Assembly: GCA_054601695.1 (NCBI GenBank)
Contig: BAAHQB010000270.1
Coordinates: forward strand, 62,001-126,000
Length of the DNA stretch: 64,000 nucleotides
Direction: 5' to 3'
DNA from: Amorphochlora amoebiformis
Lineage: Eukaryota; Cercozoa; Chlorarachniophyceae
The notes under the pieces were generated by a model. That model worked only from the letters and a program-made list of their open reading frames with translations. It was not told the origin of the DNA and made no database searches. Shown here piece after piece: positions 1 through 38,816 of this stretch. The position numbers were made by a program, and so were the translations under genes. Positions within the stretch are counted from its first letter, which is position 1. Every line of letters begins with the position of its first letter.

Positions 1-45
<45 letters not shown>

Positions 46-464
46 GGAGAGACAGAGAGAGAGAGAGGAAGGGGGGAGAAGAGGGAGGAGAGAGATTGCG
101 AGAGGCGCGAAAGTGGCACACGAGAGGAAGAAGCGAGAGACAATCGCGACAGAGAGACGACAGACATACCCGAGAGAGGAGACGCGAGAGAGGAGACGCG
201 AGAGAGGAGACGCGAGAGAGGAGACGTGAGAGAGGAGACGTGAGAGAGGAGACGTGAGAGAGCAGACGCGAGAGAGGAGACGCGAGAGAGGAGACGCGAG
301 AGAGGAGACGCGGGAGAAGAACAAGAGGCGAGACTCGAGGGAGAGATACTTTAGAGAGAGAGGAAGAAAGAGAGAGAGAAAGAGAGAGGGAAAGAAAGGT
401 AGAGAGAGGCAAGAGAGATACTTGATGAGACATGAAGGTAACGTGTTTCTCTGATTTGACTTAG
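1..464. repeat. GA-rich tract and 14-bp minisatellite
   Basis: A (GA)n run occupies the first 80 bases. From about 178 to 313 a 14-bp unit (gagacgcgagagag) repeats about ten times. The reading frames through it are Arg/Glu strings and are not taken as coding. It is probably intron or 5' flank of the exon at 465. Confidence 0.5.
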
Positions 465-8246
<7,782 letters not shown>

Positions 8247-10187
8247 CGAGCCCTGCTCATTCTTGGAAATCCATCTGCGCTCGGTGGGAGCACTGTTCGG
8301 ACGATTTTAAGTCACCCCTACCTGTCTTTGACTTCGGATTCCGAATGAGACGTTGAGTTCGTTTTTCGAACGTTAGTTACATGTAGATGACATGCCAGGA
8401 TGGCTACGGAAGATGCACGTGCAAAATCATTCACATGCGTATACGTCAATTATGGAGCTAGGTTCGTATTCATTGCATGTGTGATTTCTTGTGCTAGTTA
8501 GTGTACACGATTGTTTAATTAGATATCCTAGATCCTAGACCATAATCCGGAATAAAACGACTGCAGTTATCTTGCTACAAATTAAGTTATGGACATAAAC
8601 TTGCAATGCATTAATATTGTACGTATACCTAGTATACGATCGACCACTATAACTAGTATAACTGCTATAGTCTCTAGAATCTAGCTGAGATGTGCATGTA
8701 CTAGATGTGTATCTAGTGTATGTATAGTATATACTAGATATACATAATGTATAATACTAGATCATTATGCTAGTTATATACCATACTAGTCTAATATAAC
8801 AACTAGAACGGTCAATATATCTAGTATATTTAGTATATAGGAACTATATTCTAGCTATTAGATCTACTAGTACTAGTAGTACATACGTACGAGTATGACC
8901 TGGAACTTTTGAACCGTCGTACTCATAGCCCGCCACATGTCGAACAGCATTCTGATTCGTACCGTTACAATATCTCTCGTACTACAGTTCAGACTATCTG
9001 AACTATACTCTAGTATACTGTCACAAGACACGTTGGCGTACATGTAGTACATTATCTAGATTATACTTCCAGTACGTATTATACGTACGTACGTACGTGT
9101 CACAGAGTCTACTTTGAGTCTACACGCTTCGAGATGTTATTCAATGTAGCACATATATTAGTTTTGGTCAAGTGCCTAAAGTAGGCACGTAGTTACTAGA
9201 ATTGCGTAAACATTGTACGCATGCAACTTGTATACATATATTAGTCCTCATGTAAGAAGATACATGATACGTACTCAGTATAATACGTACGTATACACTA
9301 GATACTGATACATGTGATACGTACGTACGTAGCAACATTCTATGACCAAATGAATTAACTATCAATAACTTTTGAAAGACTTCAACTTTTCGCGCCAGTC
9401 TGCTCATCCCGGTACGTATAACACTAGATATACATGTTCCACTGTAAGTCTAGTAAATGAACATGCTGCATGATTCGTGCTAGTACTAGTAGTATGTCTA
9501 GTATGTATGTAATATATATACTAGGTGTACGTATTGCGAGGATATATACGTATACAATATCTAGATATTCAAGGCTAAACGTACGTATCATGAGCTTCTT
9601 ACATGTATTAAAGACAGATCAAGGTATTAATCGGTATTTATAATATTGCAATTTATTACGCCACTATGCGCGCGTACTACAGCGCAAATTTACTGTTTCA
9701 ATGCATGATGGTGCAATTGAACATGAACCGGCCGGTCGGGAATCGGGATACGCTATCTGTACTAAGAACCTGTGCAAGATAAAACGAGTGCGTAAATCTA
9801 GTATATGTAGCACTAGGCTTCCTGGTTAATTTTTGTTCAGCTACTGAACCGAACTAGCTGTACTAACTCTAGTAACTACATGTACGTCTGTATGCGTGCT
9901 GCTTACTAGCTTAGGTGTATTGAGTTACTACGATATGTAGTGCTGTATCGCGATCGGTATATACTAGATCTAGTAGATATATCGATTTGTAACCAAGGCT
10001 AGCATGTGCACTCGAGCTCACTCAGTCATCAAGAATAGACACCTTTGAATGTCTTGACAGGAAAAATATAACTTGATAGCAAACAGGTGTAAAGCTTTCC
10101 TAAGACTCGGGAGATCTCGATCTATATCTAGTCGACTTGTGAGTGTATGTATGATGATGGATGATAATCAGGTGGTAGCTAGCGAGC
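8247..10187. other. Convergent intergenic spacer, CTAG-rich, free of (TA)n and telomeric repeats
   Basis: The spacer lies between two gene 3' ends. It is full of CTAG words (ctagatctag, actagtactagtagt) and TACGTA/ACGTACGT palindromes, and lacks the microsatellites that dominate the rest of the window. No exon with matched splice borders was found. Confidence 0.5.
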
Positions 10188-12468
<2,281 letters not shown>

Positions 12469-12609
12469 CTGCGGTTACGGGTAGGTCTCATTTGTGTGTT
12501 GGGGTTAGGGGTTAAGGGTTAGGATAGTCAGGGTAAGATTAGGGTTAGGGGTTTGAGTTAGGTAATTAGATTGGGATAGAGATGTATAGGAAGAACTTCT
12601 ATATATATA

Positions 12610-12649
<40 letters not shown>

Positions 12650-12683
12650 GTATGTATAATATATCATATATGTGTATATGTAC

Positions 12684-12723
<40 letters not shown>

Positions 12724-12924
12724 TATATATATAAACTGTACATATATATATCCACACTTATATATACACATAAATACATGTTGACTACTATAAACACATA
12801 TAGTTGTATCATATAGGAATGGTTGTATCCATTTCGAATGCATGGCATTCGATTTGGAAATGCATAGTATTCGTTACCCAAAGCAACTTCCGCCCCGTTG
12901 GACCGCCTCCAGATTTCTGCCCGA

Positions 12925-13086
12925 CATATATATGTATATTACATTTAATCAACATACGTACATTACATTTAAGACTCCTGCTCGACATACATATATATTT
13001 ACATTTAAGATTCCTGCTCGACATACGTATATTACATTTAAGATATCTGCTCGACATTCGTATATTACAACCAAGATTCCTGCTCG

Positions 13087-13122
<36 letters not shown>

Positions 13123-13358
13123 ATTTGATATTCCTGCTCGACATACGTATATTACATTTAAGATATCTGCTCGACATTCGTATATTACAACCAAGATTCC
13201 TGCTCGACATACGTACATTACATTTAAGATATCTGCTCGACATACGTATATTACATTCAACATTCGTATATTATATTCAAGATTCCTGCTCGACATACGT
13301 ATATTACATTTAAGATATCTGCTCGACATTCGTATATTACAACCAAGATTCCTGCTCG

Positions 13359-13399
<41 letters not shown>

Positions 13400-13735
13400 C
13401 ATTTGATATTCCTGCTCGACATACGTATATTACATTTAAGATATCTGCTCGACATTCGTATATTACAACCAAGATTCCTGCTCGACATACGTACATTACA
13501 TTTAAGATATCTGCTCGACATACGTATATTACATTCAACATTCGTATATTATATTCAAGATTCCTGCTCGACATACGTATATTACATTTAAGATATCTGC
13601 TCGACATTCGTATATTACATTCAAGATTCCTGCTCGACAAACATATATATTTATATTTGAGATTCCTGCTCGACATACGTAGTTACATTCAAGATTCCTG
13701 CTCGACATGCGTATATTCCATTCAGCTTCCTTCCC
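12925..13735. repeat. 33-bp minisatellite with higher-order duplication
   Basis: Units built on cctgctcgacatacgtatat and tacatttaagatat repeat over 800 bp. A block of about 275 bp that includes an internal (TA)n is itself duplicated (about 13060-13340 and 13335-13610). The repeats stay open in several frames on both strands, but the predicted peptides are periodic and have no gene-like borders, so they are treated as non-coding. Confidence 0.5.
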
Positions 13736-13739
13736 ATTT

Positions 13740-13885
13740 CATCATTTTTTTCAATTCTCTCGAAATTTCTCGAATTCTCTCGAATGTTCTTGAATTCTCT
13801 AGAATTTCCTCGAATTTTCTCGAAATTTCTTGCTATTTCTCGAATTTTCTCGAACTTCCTCGAATTTTCTCGAGTTCTCTCTTTG
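13740..13885. repeat. TTCTCGAA minisatellite downstream of the hydroxylase gene
   Basis: About 14 copies of an 8-12 bp unit (ttctcgaattc or tttctcgaaat) lie just beyond the stop codon at 13920 in the direction of transcription. Confidence 0.5.
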
Positions 13886-13919
13886 ACCTCCTAGGTGTGT
13901 GTGTGTGTGTCTGTCTCTG

Positions 13920-14113
13920 TCACACCTCACAGGCGTCTTCCCCAGCGTGACAAACCTGTGCTGTCACAACTGTTTCCTCCTTAGGGTCCGCTTCTATGTT
14001 GTCTAATTTATTATCAATGTTACTAGTAGTTTTAGTATTATTGTTGTTTCTTGTGTGAGTATGTATACTATTATTATTATTATTATTATTACTATTATTA
14101 TTATTATCATCAT

Positions 14114-14144
<31 letters not shown>

Positions 14145-14241
14145 CATATATAATATATATGTTGTATACACACATACATATATACATACATATATATATA
14201 TATATTATATATATATATATATGTATAGGTATATATATATG

Positions 14242-14272
<31 letters not shown>

Positions 14273-14319
14273 CATAATATATAGATACGGTATACAAATA
14301 TAGATATTCTTTTACATAA

Positions 14320-14356
<37 letters not shown>

Positions 14357-14415
14357 GCATATAATATATATGAGTGTATGGTTTATTTTTTTATACATAT
14401 ATATACACACACACG

Positions 14416-14474
<59 letters not shown>

Positions 14475-14497
14475 GTCCATTTATGATTGCATTTATT

Positions 14498-14553
<56 letters not shown>

Positions 14554-14566
14554 CATTATATTATAC

Positions 14567-14611
<45 letters not shown>

Positions 14612-14675
14612 GCGTGCATGTACGTTCGTTAAGCATATCCTCATCCTCAGCTTCTTTTTCTAATATGTTATATAT

Positions 14676-14726
<51 letters not shown>

Positions 14727-14739
14727 ATATATGTATACA

Positions 14740-14784
<45 letters not shown>

Positions 14785-14802
14785 CAATATATATATATAT
14801 AA

Positions 14803-14839
<37 letters not shown>

Positions 14840-14841
14840 GC

Positions 14842-14912
<71 letters not shown>

Positions 14913-14956
14913 GTAGATATGTTATCCATGTATACAGACATATATACATATATGTA

Positions 14957-15003
<47 letters not shown>

Positions 15004-15834
15004 TTAAGTACATATATAAATACACACATATATATATATATAATATCATACATATGTACATACCCTCTAGGTCCGAAATCGTGATAATATTGAAGTCTTT
15101 TTCAGTAATCTATGAATCCAAAACCAACCTCATGTTCATAACAACAACAATTCACTACTCTAACCCCAGCCTTCGACAACCCTTAGACTCATGAATCACA
15201 TTTAGGGTCAGGGCTAGTTTCAGTTAAGGGCATATTATCATTATCCCTCGAAGGGTACATTATCCGTTTCCATCGTACAAGCATAGTATTCATTTATTAC
15301 TTCTGTGTTTAACCGCAGGTGATACTAATTGCACCGTTAAAGGTACCTGATCTGGGTCGTATCTCATTACGTTGCTAATATCCCACGAAACCGGCTTATC
15401 CCCTGCGAAGATTTGGGTTAGGGTTAGGGTTAGGTTTAGGCTTAGGGTTAGGGTTAGGGTTAGGGTATCGGGTTAGGTTTGATCATGGTTAGGGTTGAGA
15501 TGACCAGCTTTGTCCAAAACAACTACATTGTCGATAAATGTCTTGCTTTCGTAATCCTAGGGTTGGAGGGTCAGGGCTAGGGTAAGATTAGCGTTATGTT
15601 AGGGTTAGGGTTAAGGTTTAGGGTTAGGGTTAGGGTTAGGGTTAGGGTTAGGGTACGGTTAGGGTTAGAGCTGGAGTTAGGTTAGGGTTAGGGTTAGGGT
15701 TACGAGGGCAACGAATTCATGTCCGATGTGCGTGTTTTCGACTTTTATATCCCTAGAATGTGTGTAGTGTATATAAGCATAAACATATGTAGAAATATAT
15801 ATTGTTTGTATATTAATACATATTATGTCTATTT

Positions 15835-15884
<50 letters not shown>

Positions 15885-17347
15885 TTAAATATATCATAGA
15901 TGACCCAGTCATTTCCCAACTCTAACCTTAACCACAAACCAAACCCAATCCTCTAACCCTAACCCTAACAATAAGCCCCTGACCCTAACTCTAATCCTAT
16001 TCCAAATCCTAACTGTAGCCCAAACCTCTAAGCCCCTGAGCCTAGCCATGAGCCCAGGTCGGTTAGCCCTAGCCCTAAGACAACCCGGGAAGAAGCGTGA
16101 ATATCTCAACCACATCTTGGGAAGCATTTTCTCTTGTCTTCGCCTTCCAGTACACCCCAATGGTCTTATCTCTGCGTTCAAGTGTAGGGATTAGGATCGT
16201 TGCTTCTCTAACACTAACCCTAACCTCAACACAAACCCTCTGCTGCCATCCTAACCGTAACCCTAACCCTAACCCCAACCCTAACCCTAACCCTAACCCT
16301 AACCCTAATCATAAGTCTCGAGAATTCGGCGAGCACCTTTGGTTATGAATCTTGATCTTAGGTGATACGGCTTGGGTGCGCCTCGGCTCGTCGAAGAAGA
16401 AAAGAAGAGAGTACTTTGTGCCCCTTTGGGTTAGGGTTAGGGTAGGGTTTAGGGTTAGGGTTAGGGTTAGGGTTAGGGTTAGGGTTGAGGTTAGAGTTCT
16501 TACTCTGTTATGGTTGTAATCCCGTGCCAGAGCGTTTTACCGTGCACATACGCACTGCCTGGAGTTTGAATTCAGATTATGTTAATAGCAGGGCTTAAAT
16601 TGGGATTAGGAGTATGTTTCGCTGTGTCAATCCTAACCCTAACCCTAACCCTAACCCTAACCCTAACCCTAACCCTAACCCTAACCCTAACCCTAACCCT
16701 AACCCTAACTAACCCAAACCCAAACCCAAACCCTAACCCTAACCCTAACCCTAACCCTAACCCTAACCCCAGCTAACCCTAAACCTAACGTAACCCTAAG
16801 AAGGGCTACCTGTTTCCATGTAGGGATAGAAGTAATCTGTAGTATTTTCAGTGCCTTGGGGCACCTACAAGGATAGTTTTAGAATTGCTTTTGATTAGAT
16901 CACGGATGGTTTAGGCTTAGGGTTAGTTTTAGAATTAGGGTTAGGTCTAGGGTTAGGGTTACCAATGTCGGGTTATTTACGTTAAGTGAGCACGGTTGGA
17001 CAGGTGTTCAGCGCACAGAGTCAGGGTTAGGGTTAGGGTTAGAGTTAGGGTTAGGGTTAGGATTAGGCTAGGGATAGGGTTAGATTTAGAGTTAGAGTTA
17101 GGGTTAGAGTTAGGGTGTCGGGTTAGGGTGTCGGGTTAGGGTGTCGGGTTAGAGTTAGGGTTAGGGTTCGGGTTAGGGTTTCGGGTGGGGTGTCGGGTGT
17201 CGGGTGGCGGGTTCGGGTTAGGGTTAGAGTTATGGTTAGGGTTAGGGTTAGGTTAGGGTTAGAATTCGGGTTAGGGTTCGGGCACGTTGAAGAATTGAAC
17301 TGCTTCGTCATTGGACGATTTTTGCCTTTTTATTAACATAGATATAG

Positions 17348-17402
<55 letters not shown>

Positions 17403-17431
17403 ATGTATACATATATATATATACACAAACA

Positions 17432-17472
<41 letters not shown>

Positions 17473-18684
17473 GTATAATATATATGTGTATATAGTGTGT
17501 CTGAGAGAGAGAGAGAGAGGGAAAAAAAAAAGAGAGACAGAAGAAGAGAGCGTGGGAAGAGAGAGAGAAAGAGAGGAAGAGAGAGAGAGCGAGAGGAAGA
17601 GAGAGAGAAAGAGAGGAAGAGAGAGAGCGAGAGAGGAAGAGAGAGAGAGAGAGAAGAGAGAGAGAAGAGAGAGAGAAGAGAGAGAGAAGAGAGAGAGAAG
17701 AGAGAGAGAAAGAACCTTGCTCCAAGCGGCCCGTCTTGCCTTATAAAGAATAGGCTGCCTCCCTGCCAAATGAGAAACTTAGTCGAACTCTCGAAGAAAG
17801 AGAGGAGTGAGAGAGAAGAAAGAGAGGAGGGATGAGAAGAAAGAGAGGAGGGAGAGAGAAGAAAGAGAGGAGGGAGAGAGAAGAAAGAGAGGAGGGAGAT
17901 AGAGAATAGATAGCTAGAAAGAAGAAAGTAAGAGAGGAGAGAGAGAGAAGAAGAAAGTAAGAGAGGAGAGAGAGAGAGAGGAAAGAGAGAGAGGAGAGAG
18001 AGACAGAGGAGAGAGAGACAGAGGAGAGAGAGACAGCGGAGAGAGAGAGAGAGGGGAGAGAGAGAGAGGAGAGAGAGAGAGAGGAGAGAGAGAGAGGAGA
18101 GAGAGGAGAGAGAAGAGAGAAACAAAGAGAGAGGGGATGGAGAGGGGAATTGAGAGAAAAAGGAGATATGTTCCCCTCAAGCAACCTCGAAGTCCGTATT
18201 CAAAGCCACGTTCATAGAGTGCTCGTTGGAGTCCGTATGCGCCTAGGATCAGGTTTAGGGTTGCGTCTAGATTAGGCTTCGGGCTGTAGGGTTTGCGCTG
18301 GGGCAGGTTAGGGTCGGGATTAGGGTTAGGGTTAGGGTTAGGGTTAGGGTTAGGATTAGGGTTATAGGGTTTGCGATAGGATTAAAGCTAGGGTTCCAGT
18401 TTCAGATAGGGTCAGTATTAGAGTTAGATACGGATTCAGCTTAGGGTTAGGGTTACGATTAGGGTTGGGGTTGGCTAGGGTTAAGGTTAGGGTTAGGGCG
18501 TCGGGTTAGGGTGCGGTTAGGGTTAGGGTTAGAGTTAGGGTTAGGGTTAGGGGGGGGTTAGGTTTAAAGGTTACGGGGAAGGTATTTTTACTTTGAGGCC
18601 TTTGCGTGGGGTGGCTGCTTCGTATTTGCGGAGAAATACCCAATCCATGGAGTTTTTCGAATTTGGGTAACTAGAGATATGTGA

Positions 18685-18722
<38 letters not shown>

Positions 18723-18724
18723 GA

Positions 18725-18761
<37 letters not shown>

Positions 18762-19955
18762 GCGTGTGTGTGTATGTGTATTACATATACATACATATAT
18801 CTACACACACATATAAATATGCACAAACACGTATATGTATTTACAATATATATGTATAATATATATACACATACACATACATATATGTATACATACATGT
18901 AAACATATATATATATATATATATATAGATATATATATAATATACATACACATACACACACACACTCGCACACCCCGCCAATACAAGCACACACAACGAC
19001 ACTTACACACATCTGTACACAACACAAAAATGAGATACTGACTTTCGATTCATAATAGCTTCCAATCTTTCAACATGGGGTTCCAACAGCTCGTAAAGTC
19101 TACCATTAGGGTATGAGGCTTACGCTAACGTTACCCATACACAGCGTACCATTAGGGTATGAGGCTTACGCTAACGTTACCCCTACACAGCGTACCATTA
19201 GGGTATGAGGCTTACGCTAACGTTACCCCTACACAGCCTAGAATTAGATTCTACGCCCTATGTTACCCTTAGGGTACTGCTCGGATTGGCAAGGATTCCG
19301 GGTTACTAATTCAGTTAGGTTGGGTCCGGGTTACTAATTCGGTTAGGTTGGGTTCCGGGTTACTAATTCCGTTAGGTTAGGTTCCGGGTTATTAATTCGG
19401 TTAGGTTGGGTTTCCGGGTTACTAATTAGGTTAGGTTGGGGGTTAGGGATAGGGCTGGAGCGGGCGTCGGGTGTCTGTTGACGGATGTTGCATACCGAGT
19501 GTCGGATGTCAGGTTACGATTCGAGTCAAAGCGTTAGGATTCGGGTTAGGGCTCAGGTTTGGGGTAGATTATAGAGTTCAGATGAAAGTTAGATTATAGA
19601 ACTACGGTTAGGGTTCGGGCATTGGGTAGGTACCTCTCGTGTCGAACGGACCCTTTATTCCACAAGTCGATTTGAACCTAGGGTTACAGCTGGAATTAGG
19701 CTTAGGGTTGGGCTTGCGGTTAGGGCGTCGTGTGGGGTGTCGGATGTCGGGTTCGACGGAAGTGTTGGGTGTCGATGGAGCGACGGGTTCCGTTTTGGGT
19801 TTTTGTGCTGGTGTTTGTGGCATGCCATGGTTTTGTAGTCGATGCTGTCAGGGGTTCTGTCCCAGTTGTCTCCATTCTCAGCCTGTACGTGTTTATAGGT
19901 ATGTATGTATGTGTGTATGTATGTGTGTGTGAATGTATGTATGTATGTATATATA

Positions 19956-19995
<40 letters not shown>

Positions 19996-20303
19996 ATATA
20001 TATATATATGTGCGTATATATAATATATATATATATATATCACCTCTTTAATAAAAGCCTCACATTCCTCCTTGGTAAACACACCCGCAAAAAAGTCCGC
20101 AGGTATTCCAAACGAAGCCTGATCGGGCCCCCCCCCACGTGACCAACCCCAACCCCCAACGTATATACCCCCGACATACGCAATTTATTCCCGAAAAAAA
20201 CAAAATAATTCAAATTCACGTATGGAATACCAATGTCACTAATAGCCGTAGAAGAGGGCGGAAATGAGAAGGGAGGGGGGAGGATAGGGGTTTGAAGTTT
20301 CAA
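13920..20303 (-). CDS. Prolyl 4-hydroxylase-type 2OG-Fe(II) dioxygenase with a C-terminal VHL-beta-like segment
   Basis: Minus-strand exons: 20303-20220 (ATG), 20118-20044, 19882-19826, 19677-19634, 19099-19043, 18670-18592, 18242-18186, 17762-17716, 17325-17286, 16864-16810, 16558-16504, 16423-16337, 16171-16085, possible 16041-16026, 15921-15905, 15752-15704, 15556-15505, 15402-15347, 15109-15064, 14659-14624 and 14002-13920 (TGA); about 392 aa. The oxygenase core is complete: [14 protein letters not shown] helix, HTD iron ligands (about H134, D136), NTDFEGGSLFF, distal His in [11 protein letters not shown] (about H210) and the 2OG-binding basic residue in [10 protein letters not shown] (about K220). 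The ten-residue H-to-K spacing is typical of P4H enzymes. From about residue 238, [23 protein letters not shown] and [11 protein letters not shown] resemble the VHL beta domain (inference). The tail is acidic. No signal peptide is seen. Weak points: a GC donor at 19826 and the 16085-to-15921 joins. Several introns are telomeric. Confidence 0.5.
15410..15715. repeat. Telomere-type intronic arrays with embedded exon
   Basis: TTAGGG (+) blocks at 15415-15480 and 15595-15705 flank exon 15505-15556 of the hydroxylase gene. In the sense direction the upstream array ends AACCCTAG, which is the acceptor of that exon. The donor of exon 15704-15752 runs directly into CTC|GTAACCCTAACC. Confidence 0.5.
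15922..17285. repeat. Telomere-type arrays in both orientations with embedded exons
   Basis: CCCTAA (+) dominates 15925-16080, 16195-16310 and 16628-16800. TTAGGG (+) dominates 16430-16495 and 16915-17280. Exons of the hydroxylase gene occupy the non-repetitive gaps (16085-16171, 16337-16423, 16504-16558, 16810-16864). Array orientation switches from intron to intron. Confidence 0.5.
17490..18165. repeat. GA-rich (+) tracts in two hydroxylase introns
   Basis: Purine tracts of gagagagaga/gaagagagag type surround exon 17716-17762. On the coding (minus) strand they are long pyrimidine tracts. The Ser/Leu and Glu/Arg frames are repeat translations. Confidence 0.5.
18240..18560. repeat. Degenerate telomere-type intron
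   Basis: TTAGGG (+) units, perfect at 18318-18350 and 18515-18545, separated by degenerate copies, fill the intron between exons 18592-18670 and 18186-18242. Confidence 0.5.
19100..19633. repeat. 46-bp and ~28-bp tandem repeats in a hydroxylase intron
   Basis: A 46-bp unit beginning accattagggtatgaggctt repeats about three times from 19103 to 19236. It is followed by about five copies of a unit containing ccgggttactaattcggtta at 19300-19440, then degenerate TTAGGG-like sequence. Confidence 0.5.
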
Positions 20304-20637
20304 AAAGAAAACAGGAAACCCATCCGCGCAATTTTATTTTTTATTCATTGGTCGGGTACCAGCTCGGGGTGGATAGAGAGGGCAGGATAGAGAAGGAGCG
20401 AGAGCACGATCAGTGTCATTTGGAATCTGGTGACGTACGATGGCAACACGTCACTCACTTCGTCACGTTCGGTAATATATGTCACGCATAACGTTACGTT
20501 TTGAATGAGTGACTTTTGAACAGGTCACGACAATTTCTCTCATTTGTCACGCTATGTCTGTCACTCAGGGTGACACCAAACCGAAACGGCAACAGTCACG
20601 AGGAGTGACAGTCACGTATCGCGACACAGTGTGTCAG
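20304..20637. promoter_or_regulatory. Bidirectional promoter region with clustered GTCAC/GTGAC words
   Basis: The 334 bp between the divergent starts of the hydroxylase (-) and kinase (+) genes hold about twelve GTCAC or GTGAC words between 20430 and 20625. Examples are cgtcactcac, cgtcacgttc, ggtcacgaca, gtcactcagggtgacacc and gtgacagtcacg. The clustering is visible directly; a regulatory role is inference. TGACG-type cores resemble bZIP sites. Confidence 0.5.
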
Positions 20638-32541
<11,904 letters not shown>

Positions 32542-32748
32542 ATTTAGCAGTCGAAACTTATATTCTCTCCTTTTCTTCCGTTCTTCTGGAAAAGTTCTCG
32601 AAAGTAGTCAAAACTTAATTTTCTCTCCTTTGTCTTCCCTTCTTCTGGGAATATTCAAGGAAGCTTTCGAGGATTTTCTCAGATTTTCGTATTTTTTTAC
32701 TTTTTTTTTTTTTGTCTTGTTCTGATGGTAGCATAATATTATATACAC

Positions 32749-32842
<94 letters not shown>

Positions 32843-32907
32843 ATTTGTGCGTATATATACGTGTAATATGGGGGGGGGGTGAATGGGGCTATGTGTGAAA
32901 TGTATAT

Positions 32908-32945
<38 letters not shown>

Positions 32946-34210
32946 AGTATGTATGTATGTATGTATATGTATGACACTTATGCATTAACAAACAAATAAA
33001 TCAGAAAAATCTATAATGGGTACATGTATATCTAGATCTCTTGTAATTGAGCAGATGCGAAATACTTGAGAAAAATCTGAGAGAAGAGGAGTTATCTAAC
33101 CCATATTCTAATCACTTTACTCCATTCCAACTTCTATATCAAGATATTCCTTTTTTTTCCCTTCTAATTATATAATATCGTAAAACTAAATCCAAGTATG
33201 GTGAGCGGCATATAGTATATATGTATGTAAGTAGTGTATGCACATGTATATATATATATATATATATGTATCTATATATATATGCATACACTACTTACAC
33301 ATATATACTATTTATGCATACATATCGGCGCTCACCATACTTGGATTTACTTTTACACCAAATATTGCTATTATGTTTTACGCAATATTATCTAGATTCT
33401 AGATTTGGTGGATATAGTTAGTCTAAAACACAGTAATTCCAAATAAATTATCTGGCCATTTGTACTCTTACTAGGCTAGATTCTGAAGACTAGTGGAAAA
33501 GTGCTGTAAATACTAGAAAAAGGCTAGAAGGGGGTCATTTTTCTACTACTTACTTTTATAGTTGGCCCGTTAAGTTCTAGAAGTTGTGACGCGACCGGCG
33601 CGCGAGCTGTAAAAAATTTTCTGGTCGCCAATTGTTATCCAAGTTATCAATTGTCTATCTTTTTAAACTTTGGTAACCACTCCAGTTTAATTCCATTCTG
33701 CGTCGGCAAACTCTAGAAACTGCTAGGACCGCTCAATAAATATTACTGTACTCTAGGTACTCTAGACCTAGTAGACCTTCTAGACCTACACTAGCTACTA
33801 TTAGGTCTAGATATCTAGGATATATATGCAAAGACGATATCTCCTAGATCTAGTAGATCTCTAGTATCTCTCTTCATACACCTCGTAATACTAATGATGC
33901 AATGTTACTCTAGTTAATCTAGATACAGTCTAGACGAATCTTATCTAGCAGAGCTTCAACAAGCAGTGCTAGATATGACCAGCGGATTCTAATCTAGCTA
34001 ATTCTAGCAATTAAACCCTAGAAATCCGTAATTAAATTTAATTAAATTTGTCCCGTCATGCCATGCACTCACTATACTAGTATATACTAGCAACCGTCCG
34101 CTAGGGTCAGATCTATATCTAGTATATCTACTAGAGCTAGCCAGATTATGACTGTATGATGATGTACTACTAATAGTCTAATACTAGCAATAGACTGTGG
34201 CTTCAACTTT
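32542..34210. other. Convergent intergenic spacer, CTAG-rich in its right half
   Basis: After the kinase stop come a duplicated ttctctccttt/tcttctgg segment, a T run and (TA)n up to about 32990. The stretch from 33360 to 34200 is dense in CTAG words (tagatctagtagatctctag) and lacks (TA)n. No exons were found. Confidence 0.5.
33186..33352. repeat. Long inverted repeat (hairpin or MITE-like)
   Basis: The left arm starts aaatccaagtatggtgagcg and the right arm ends cgctcaccatacttggattt, its reverse complement. The arms extend inwards through gtaagtagtgtatgc / gcatacactacttac with interruptions. Total span is about 167 bp with a (TA)n centre. No transposase is present. Confidence 0.5.
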
Positions 34211-38626
<4,416 letters not shown>

Positions 38627-38674
38627 ACTATCGAATATACAGTATGTTGCTATGTCTAGGCATGAATACACACT

Positions 38675-38707
<33 letters not shown>

Positions 38708-38710
38708 GTA

Positions 38711-38810
<100 letters not shown>

Positions 38811-38816
38811 AAACTA

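Noticed and set aside
12804-13676. Long frames on both strands with Leu-Asp-Ile-Arg or Cys-Arg-Ala repeats
   Set aside because: They are open only because the 33-bp minisatellite length is a multiple of three; no borders, start or non-periodic sequence.
17271-18184. Large Ser/Leu-rich minus frames and Glu/Arg-rich plus frames
   Set aside because: CT/GA tract translations. The real coding pieces are the short exons 17286-17325, 17716-17762 and 18186-18242.
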